Made by a program: the position numbers and the translations under genes. Below are positions 57,695 to 64,000 of a stretch of 64,000 bases of DNA, in pieces. Location of the stretch: positions 41,129,711-41,193,710 of the forward strand of contig NC_044565.1 of assembly GCF_007565055.1 (NCBI RefSeq). The letters are read 5' to 3'. The notes below the pieces were generated by a model that saw nothing but the letters and a program-made list of their open reading frames with translations, was not told the origin of the DNA and searched no databases. The stretch's first letter is position 1. The number at the start of each line of letters is the position of its first letter. The stretch is from Rhinopithecus roxellana. Lineage: Eukaryota > Chordata > Mammalia > Primates > Cercopithecidae.

Positions 57695-57964
57695 CAGGCT
57701 TATTTAAGTTATAAGTGACAGACACTCAACTCAAACTAGCAATAAACAAAAAGGGAATTATTGGCTCATGTAACTGGGAAGTTCAGAGGAACATGGGATA
57801 CAGGAACAGCTGGATCCCGGAAGTGCAGAGGAACATGGGATACAGGAACAGCTGGATCCCGGAAGTGCAGAGGAACATGGGATATAGGAACAACTGGATC
57901 CTGGAAATGCAGAGGAACATGGGATACAGGAACAGCTGGATCCAGAGGTTGGCACCAGGTTGTC
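57695..57964. repeat. Ancient repeat, left part, containing a minisatellite
   Basis: 'agttataagtgacagacact', 'aactcaaactagcaataaac' and 'aaaagggaattattggctca' are the start of a common old interspersed repeat. The 42-bp minisatellite is an expansion inside it, and block C2 (58258 onward) is its continuation beyond the Alu. Family not assigned. Confidence 0.6.
57784..57951. repeat. Minisatellite, four 42-bp units
   Basis: Units start CAGAGGAACATGGGATA at 57784, 57826, 57868 and 57910, exactly 42 bp apart, and each contains CAGCTGGATCC or a near variant. The third unit differs most. Because 42 is divisible by 3, all frames show a 14-residue periodicity, which is not evidence of coding. Confidence 0.97.
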
Positions 57965-58257
57965 TTTTTTTTTTTTTTTTTTTGAGACAGAGTCTTGCTC
58001 TGTTGCCCAGTGCAGTGGTGCGATCTTGGCTCACTGCAGCCTCTGCCTCCTGGGTTCATGGGGTTCTTCTGCCTCAGCCTCCTGAGTAGCTGGATTACAG
58101 GCACGTGCCACTATGCCCTGCTAATTTTTGCATTTTTAGTAGAGACAAGGTTCCACCATGTTGGCCAGGCTGGTCTTGAACTCCTGACTTCAGGTGATCC
58201 ACCCACCTTGGCCTCCCAAAGTGCTGGGATTATAGGTGTGAGCCACTGCACCCGGCC
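57965..58257 (-). mobile_element. Alu element, antisense, within the block-C repeat
   Basis: Reverse Alu lacking 'gctggagt' in the first arm (GCCCAGTGCAGTGG). Target-site duplication CAGGTTGTC (57956-57964 and 58258-58266). It separates the minisatellite-bearing left part from block C2. Confidence 0.95.
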
Positions 58258-58509
58258 CAGGTTGTCAGGGTTCTATCTCCCTCTCTGTCTCTCACTTTCC
58301 ATGAGGCAGGAAGCCCCAGGCTCACAGGACAGCAGGTGAGATAAGAAGACATGTCCTTTTTCAATGACATCGGCAGACCGTACTGGGGAGGGTCTGGCTA
58401 ACTGGGCCTGGGTCATTGGCCCCTCCCTGCTAGCAGCTCTTCCTCAGGAGAGGAGCTATCTACTATGTAGCACAGGGCAAGACCAGCCTCAGTTCCTCCC
58501 TGTCCACCT
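58258..58509. repeat. Block C2 of a local three-copy repeat
   Basis: CAGGTTGTCAGGGTTCTATC, 'gataagaagacatgtccttt', 'gaggagctatctactatgta' and 'gcacagggcaagacc', ending near CCTGTCC. Here the Alu junction is genuine, because the insertion's target-site duplication is present. Confidence 0.85.
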
Positions 58510-59147
58510 AGTAATGAAAATGAGGATGGTTTTTGTGGTTAGCATCTTCCCTCTTAACTTGCCTCAGCATCATCGGCAAAAACTAGAAAATATAAGTGTG
58601 TGTATTTTTAGCTGTTTTTAAATTTGTAAAACTGGAAACTGTTAAGATAGTTACTTAGAACAAGAAAACCTACTGTGTTCTGTGTGAAGTTCACTTAAGC
58701 TACCTCATAGTTACTCCTCGAGCCCTCACTGTCCTGCAGTCTCCTTTCTGCTGAGTTGGGGTGAGTTCTAACTTCAATTTTGCCTGTGAATATAAACCAA
58801 ATCTGACCTCCCATCTCCAGTGCCTCAAGACTGTGCTCACAGGGACCTAGAAAATATTATATATGGTCCCCTAGAGGCCAAACCCAAGTTCTCTGGGGAC
58901 AGAGAAGCCCTTTGGGTCATTCCAGGGAAAAGCTCTGGCCACCCAGAGTAAATTTTCTCCCTTCCTTTCCTTTCAATGGAGGAGGAAGCTTGTCCTTCAC
59001 ATGAACATGAACATGAAAAATGCTAAATTTGGGCTTTTTGGAGGTTTTCATTTATGAAGTAGAGTCTATATAGTTGGCTCCAGTCTTGCTGGCTGCCCTA
59101 TTTTCATGGTCCCAGGATCAATATGAGGTTAGTCCATTTGTCTTCTG
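58510..59147. other. Unique sequence
   Basis: No gene seen. A short 'catgaacatgaacatgaaaa' repeat lies near 59000. Confidence 0.45.
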
Positions 59148-59159
59148 GAAAAATGTTGT

Positions 59160-59492
59160 GGCTGGGCTAGGTGGCTCACGCCTGTGATCCCAGCACTTTG
59201 GGATGCCAAGGCGGGTGGATTACTTGAGCTCAGGAGTTCGAGACCAGCCTGAGCAATATGGGGACACTCTGACTCTACAAGAAATAGAAAAATTAGGCAT
59301 AATGGCACATACATTGTGGTCCTAGCTGCTTGGGAGGCTGAGCTGGGAGGATTGCTTGAGGCTGGGAGGTTGAGGCTGTAGTGAGCAGTGATTGTGCCAC
59401 TGCACTCCAGCCTGTGTGACAGAGTGAGACCCTGTCTCCAAAAAAATAAATAAATAAATAAATAAAAATAAAAATAAAATAAGAAAAGAAAA
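59160..59492 (+). mobile_element. AluJ-like element, sense, with AAAT/AAAAT tail
   Basis: Old-type text ('cccagcactttgggatgcca', 'ggaggattgcttgaggctgg'), tail an (AAAT)n/(AAAAT)n array. Target-site duplication GAAAAATGTTGTG (59148-59160) against GAAAAATGTCTTG (59493-59505), two mismatches. Confidence 0.94.
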
Positions 59493-59505
59493 GAAAAATG
59501 TCTTG

Positions 59506-59702
59506 CAGAATCTTTGTGTGATCTTGCTTTGAGGCTATTAGAAAGTTCTTTCATGCCCTTCCTCTGTGCTTGGCTAGAAGTCTTTCCCCCTAATTGTGGC
59601 ACCTCCACCTTGAGTCACCTTGGAGTAGGTGGGAAGTGTTTTCCCTTTACAGGTTGGCCACACAACTGCCTCATCTCCTGCACAAGGGCCACCACAGCTC
59701 AC
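59506..59702. other. Unique spacer
   Basis: No feature seen. Confidence 0.4.
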
Positions 59703-59942
59703 AGCTCTCCCCTTTTCTTTCCTTCTCTTCTCTCTCTTCTCTTCTCTTCTCTTCTCTTCTCTTCTCTTCTCTTCTCTTCTCTTCTCTTCTCTTCTCTTCT
59801 CTTCTCTTCTCTTCTCCTCTCCTCTCCTCTCCTCTCCTCTCCTCTCCTCTCCCCTCCCCTCCCCTCCCCCCCTCCCCTCCCCTCCCCTCCCCTCCCCTCC
59901 CCTCCCCTCTCCTCCCCTCCCCTCTCCTCTCCTCTTCTTTTA
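59703..59942. repeat. Graded pentanucleotide array TTCTC, then CTCCT, then CCCCT
   Basis: About 235 bp of C/T only. Units change stepwise from (TTCTC)n to (CTCCT)n near 59815 and (CCCCT)n from about 59850, then drift back near 59910. It adjoins the tail side of the Alu at 59944-60233. The minus strand is a (GGGGA)n run with G4 potential. Confidence 0.95.
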
Positions 59943-59943
59943 T

Positions 59944-60233
59944 TTTCTTTTTGAGGTGGAGTCTCACTCTGTGGCCCAGGCTGGAATGCAGTGGCACAAT
60001 CTCAGCTCATTGCAACTTCCGACTCCCGGGTTCAAGTGATTTTCCTGCCTCAGCCTCCCTAGTAGCTGGATTACAGGCATGCGCCACCATGCCCAGCTAA
60101 TTTTGTTTTTTTTAGTAGAGATGGGGTTTCGCCATGTTGGTTAGGCTGGTCTCGAACTCCTGACCTCAAGTGATCCATCTGCCTCGGCCTCCCAAAGTGC
60201 TGGGATTACAGGCGTGAGTCACCATGCCCGGCC
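59944..60233 (-). mobile_element. Alu element, antisense, joined to block C3
   Basis: Full-length reverse Alu ending CATGCCCGGCC, directly followed by CAGGTTGTC, the same junction as at 58257/58258. No matching duplication exists on the tail side, so this Alu was probably copied together with block C. Confidence 0.93.
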
Positions 60234-60470
60234 CAGGTTGTCGGGGTTCTCTCTCCTTCTCCCTCTATCACTTCCCAGGAGGCAGGCAGCCCCAGGCTCA
60301 TAGGCCAGCAGCTGAGATGAGAAGACATGGCCTTCTTCAATGACACCAGCAGACTGTACCAGGGAGGATCTGGCTAACTGGGTCTGGGTCACTGGCCCCT
60401 CCTTGCCAGCAGCCCTTCTCAGGAGAGGAGCTGTCTACTGTGCAGCACAGGGCACAGGTCCTCTCTGTCC
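60234..60470. repeat. Block C3 of a local three-copy repeat
   Basis: CAGGTTGTCGGGGTTCTCTC, 'gagatgagaagacatggcct', 'cagactgtaccagggaggat', 'gaggagctgtctactgtgca', to CTCTCTGTCC. Similar to C1 over ~195 bp and to C2 over its full length. Confidence 0.85.
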
Positions 60471-60879
60471 AAGGATTTAGTTGGCTTCAGGGAAGGCCCT
60501 TATGAGGACCAGAAGATGGAAATGAAGAGGTCAACAACTGTCCAGAATGTCTCAGCTCGTGTCTTCCTTTAAGGTTCAGAAGGGTAAAAGGGGGCCACCA
60601 AGCCTTATTAGAAGGGTCTGTCATTCTTTGCTGTTACTAGCCACTTCTCTGGAACACTTGTGTCCCCGTATTAGTTAGATGCTTGCAGTTTAAGGGGACT
60701 TTGGCATAATCCCATTGCTTTAGGTGATAGGAGATTATTGGAAGTACATGCCAGGAAGTGAGGAAGAACGGTAAATCTTCTCAGCAGTCACAGCTGGGCT
60801 TCACCAAGAACTGGGGTATCGTCCATGGCCATATGGGATTGGACAGGAGTTTGTGTAATCTAGTAAATAAAACCCCATG
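60471..60879. other. Unique sequence
   Basis: No gene seen. Confidence 0.4.
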
Positions 60880-61090
60880 TTCCATAATCAAAATGCCTGG
60901 GTTCAGATTGCAACTCTGCCCTTTACCGCTGTGTTACCTCTCTAGCCTCAGTTTCCTGCCATCTATACAGTGCTGACAATAATAACACTGACCATGTGGA
61001 GTCCTTGTCAAGGTTCGGTGAGATCCTGTGCACAAGAACCTAACAGTGCCAGGCACAAAGTTATGCACAATGAGTATTGTTGTCAACTGT
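60880..61090 (+). repeat. MIR SINE, sense
   Basis: 'atgcctgggttcagattgca', 'actctgccctttaccgctgt', 'agcctcagtttcctgccatc' and 'acagtgccaggcacaaagtt' make a nearly full-length MIR. Confidence 0.88.
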
Positions 61091-61441
61091 GGCTCCATGG
61101 ATACTGTTATTATGAATACTTGTTATTAGCAGGGGCTTTGCCCCTTTTTGTCCACTCTGGTGTTGGGGAGTTGGAGTGCTGGCTACTCTTTTCTGTTCTG
61201 CCACATGTACCATTACTCTTTGATGACAGCTCCCCATGTCTCAGTCAGATGTCCCAACAGAATATCTGATTGGCTCTGCCAGGTGTTATCTAGTTTTGGG
61301 CAGCCCTACTGGACACACGGGCCCTAGTGTTCATACTGGGCCACCTTTTTGGTCTCTTTACAGCCTATGAATTACCCCCTTGTTTGGTGGATTATAGCCA
61401 GAACAATCTATAACTAAGAATCCCCTCAGATTCTGGGCAGA
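61091..61441. other. Unique sequence
   Basis: No gene seen. Confidence 0.4.
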
Positions 61442-61529
61442 AAGGCATCTTGCAGAGCCGTTCCAATGTGACACCTCTAGAGTGTCATCCCCTAGAATAT
61501 CACCTTGGAAAGGCTCTGCAAGATGCCTT
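61442..61529. other. Long imperfect inverted repeat (hairpin)
   Basis: Arms 61442-61473 and 61498-61529 are 32 nt each and complementary at 29 positions, including 18 consecutive (AAGGCATCTTGCAGAGCC). The loop is 24 nt. The loop edge holds a second small inverted repeat TGACAC/GTGTCA (61469-61486). Not recognised as a known element. Confidence 0.8.
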
Positions 61530-62439
61530 GTCAACCATGGTGGACCCTGTTAACCATTGTGGGCTAGCCAGGGTTTTATGGAGATACCTGTGCTCTGCTA
61601 GCGAGGGCCCCAACCCATCTCACCCCATGTGGATCCCTCCCTAATTCTGCTGGGATTCCTTCTCACTTTTCCTCTCACATGTTCCCAGCCTCGAACAACA
61701 ATGAGAGGTCTGTATTGGAAGCTAGAAATGTTGAGTTTTGAAGCAAATTCTTTGGGGAGGGGAGTCCCCTCATAGCAATGCCTCTGGAGTAAGGGGATAA
61801 AGACAGAAGGATGGCTGACAGGTTCCCTAGGGAGCCCCAGTTCTCTTAACTGAGTGGTTTTCCCCAAGATGGCCCCTCCCTCACGGGGGTAAACGGGGTG
61901 CCTGGCATAGCTGGAGAAGTCTGCTGGTTCTCCCACTGACTAGTGAGGCAGCAGAGAGGGCAGCTGTGCACAGGTTTCTGGACTGGTCTCTTGGAGACCC
62001 TTTTGGAGGCTGCCTCTGGAAGATTCACTCCTAGGCTCTCAGAAGATCTGAGGTAGGCTGTTAGCTGAAGCTCCAGAATCCCCTTTCTTCTATTTCTTCA
62101 GCAAAGTCCCAGCCTGTTGACCTTTGGGTCCCGGTGCTGAGCCCAGCTCTAGATTTATCTACCCCGCTGGGGCCAAATGCCTGACTTGTTAGCCATGCTG
62201 AATGGTTTTATTTGTTTCTGTTGTGCATTTTTATCATTTTTGTTCATGTGTCTGGAGGCTTTCCTTAGAAAATGATGGATGCGTTTTCATAAATCAAAAC
62301 ATAAATGAGAAAGTATATAAAGGCAAAAAATAGACCCAAAGCCTGGAATTTGCCACTAGGAGCTGCTAGCTATTTCCCAGGGAGAATGCACTTTTTGATT
62401 TTACAATGTCAGATCCTGACTTATTTCACAGAGTACAAT
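61530..62439. other. Unique sequence
   Basis: No supported gene. A near-repeat TCAACCATGGTGG / TTAACCATTGTGG lies at 61531-61562. Confidence 0.45.
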
Positions 62440-62680
62440 TTTCAGAGCACTTCCTAATACTACTGACCACAATAATAGTGATGACAATCTCAACCATGCC
62501 TGGTATGGTGCTGAATGCTTTTGATACATTATCACACTTAATTCCTACAACAGTCTGAGGAGTCATGTTCTTTCACTATCCCCATTGTAAAGATGAGTAA
62601 AGAGAGGTCCAAATGATTTTGTTACTTAACCAAGTTCCCATCTTTGGTAAAAAATGGGATTAAAATGCAGATTTCTCATG
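62440..62680 (-). repeat. MIR SINE (MIR3-like), antisense
   Basis: 'atgcctggtatggtgctgaa', 'acattatcacacttaattcc', 'ccattgtaaagatgagtaaa' and 'gagaggtccaaatgatttt' follow the antisense MIR order. Confidence 0.75.
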
Positions 62681-63099
62681 TTCTCAATGGATGAATACCT
62701 CGGACTCCCTTTTCAGTGCTTGCCGGAGGTGTGTAAGGGTGGTGGGTTGTGGCTTCTCCTGCTAGCTCTGCTGGAAAGCAGGTGGCTGGGAGTGGTAGGG
62801 GCAGCTTTTAGTTGGAGGGGCTCACGAGACTCTGTCCTCATCACCTCTGCTCACAGAGTGCCCCTGAGCAGAACACCAGCCTTGCTGGGTGGCACGTTAG
62901 CTCAGTGTCCCACGACTGTCTCACCACGATGCCTTAGACAATGTCGCTATCACCATTAGCAGGAACCTGCCCCCTCCAGTCTGCCACTTTCCTGTTTCAT
63001 CACCCTTGAGCTATGGTTCCCTCTTCCAGAGGGTGTCCTGTAGGACCTACCCACAGGGTAGGAGTCTGATACAAACCAGAAGGCAACTGGTGAGAATTC
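62681..63099. other. Unique sequence
   Basis: The 101-codon frame at 62654-62959 begins in the MIR and lacks any recognisable motif. No gene supported. Confidence 0.45.
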
Positions 63100-63330
63100 C
63101 ACATGCTTCCTTTATTAGTCACAAATCCACTGGTTGTACGTGGTAGAACTTTCACTGGGACCAGCTTAAGAAGAAAGGAGGGCTGGGTGTTTATTGATTC
63201 ATGTGATCAGAGCGTAAAACGTTTTTTTTCTTTTTTTTTTCTTTCCTCTTGGGGAAAATCCTAGTTTCCCTGTTCAGTCCCATGCCAATCCTTGGGCCAA
63301 TCAGAGGGATGGGGAAACTGTCCAGTTCAG
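63100..63330. repeat. Diverged old interspersed repeat (possible)
   Basis: 'gttgtacgtggtagaacttt', 'gtttattgattcatgtgatc' and 'cttgggccaatcagagggat' resemble the same class of old repeat as 57695-58509. A T-rich run lies at 63222-63241. Weak. Confidence 0.35.
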
Positions 63331-64000
63331 TTCATGAGCCCTCTTCTCTGGCAGAAGGATGGGTAACTGTGATTTTTTTGTGCTAGAACCACAAAATCAG
63401 AGTTGGGGGCAAGATGCTCACAAAAGAGGAGGCTGCTGTTCTTGTAGACAGTTTGGTAAATGTCTAGGACATTTTCTATTGCTTTTTTTCTATTCTATGC
63501 CTCCCTTCTTTGTCTGGGATATCATACACCTCGTCTGAGTCAAGGTGCTGACATAAATCTCTGGTGAACTTCTGAACAGTTCCACTCCTTGTTCTTTCCA
63601 GGGTGCCCCATCCCAACTTAGGGCTTCTGAGCTCAGATCCTGTCCTTTGCTCAGGCTTGGAGACCTCAGGTGATGTCACTAGGAACTATTCAGGATTGTA
63701 GATGGGCTTTAAGGCCACAGAGTTTCTAACTGGCCATGTTTAGAATTTTCCATTCAGCAGGACTTTTCCTCTGTGAACATCTGGTAGGACCCAAATCCTA
63801 TCCCAATTTTGTGTTCTTTTTCAGACTTTCTGAACACTAAAAACATCTGTAGTTTTGCAAAAGGTTCTGTCACAATTTTATGATTGTAAATAGGCTAATT
63901 AGCCCAATCACTTGTTATTTCATCATCTGCATGGCACCACCTGGCCCTGGAGTATGTACCCCTCTGAGTACTAGGCAACGAGCAGGGCAGATGACCACCC
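63331..64000. other. Unique sequence to window end
   Basis: No gene or clear repeat seen. Confidence 0.45.

Noticed and set aside
57715..58089. Frames with a 14-residue repeat, and a possible CRISPR-like array
   Set aside because: The repeat is a 42-bp minisatellite without spacers, in a primate genome. The periodicity appears in every frame because 42 is divisible by 3.
59594..60100. 168-codon Ser/Leu/Pro-rich frame
   Set aside because: Produced by the pentanucleotide array and the adjoining Alu.
1..64000. tRNA, snRNA, 7SK or rRNA genes, CpG islands and bacterial-type features
   Set aside because: None seen on either strand by reading for their conserved boxes. The 7SL-derived signal is all Alu.

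Overview
The window looks like non-coding nuclear DNA from an Old World monkey (Cercopithecidae, macaque/baboon-like). The main reason is the repeats. It holds about two dozen Alu elements, and six of them are young AluY copies with the Cercopithecid variants AGGCTTGAGCC, CCCGTCTCGG and GGCTAGTTTTTTG instead of the forms usual in human AluY. Ancient MIR, L2, L1M, MER5A, MaLR-type LTRs and a HERV-H (LTR7-like) solo LTR are the normal primate background. I found no convincing protein-coding exon, CpG island, tRNA, snRNA or other structural RNA gene. Nearly all open frames are chance runs through Alu elements, microsatellites or unique sequence. The window is best read as intergenic or deep intronic.

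Layout. 1-9 kb: unique AT-rich DNA, then an Alu whose A-tail has grown into a ~330 bp polypurine/polypyrimidine tract (2119-2446), further Alus, and an Alu pair nested inside a MIR. 9-18 kb: mostly unique, with an L1M 3' end split by an Alu. 18-31 kb: Alus, MIRs, an L1M fragment, an ERV1-like solo LTR (26939-27460) and a solo LTR7-like element (30102-30500). 31-34 kb: L1M ORF2/3'UTR remnant. 34-44 kb: unique sequence with a CA-rich array, young AluYs, a G-rich run and several simple repeats. 44-46 kb: MER5A, a scrambled Alu and its probable donor sequences. 46-55 kb: Alus, L2, a MaLR-like LTR and a primate L1 tail. 55-61 kb: L1M, a hAT-like element, three local copies of one ~200-250 bp block, a 42-bp minisatellite and a pentanucleotide array. 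61-64 kb: a long hairpin, a MIR and unique sequence.

The most interesting signal is structural. The Alu at 44842-45243 carries two foreign insertions. Each is an inverted copy, about 90% identical and of exactly equal length, of a sequence roughly 700 bp away on one side or the other. Junctions fall at microhomologies (TGCA, CACCTG) and one insertion includes a 14-bp replay. This is the expected footprint of serial replication template switching. A second, related scar lies at 56.0 kb. There a block also present at 58.3 and 60.2 kb was copied into a MIR and carries the last few bases of an Alu at its edge. Other points of note are a 32-bp-arm hairpin at 61442-61529, two long homopurine arrays, and young AluY insertions with perfect target-site duplications. 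No gene system is visible, so there is no operon or pathway to describe.
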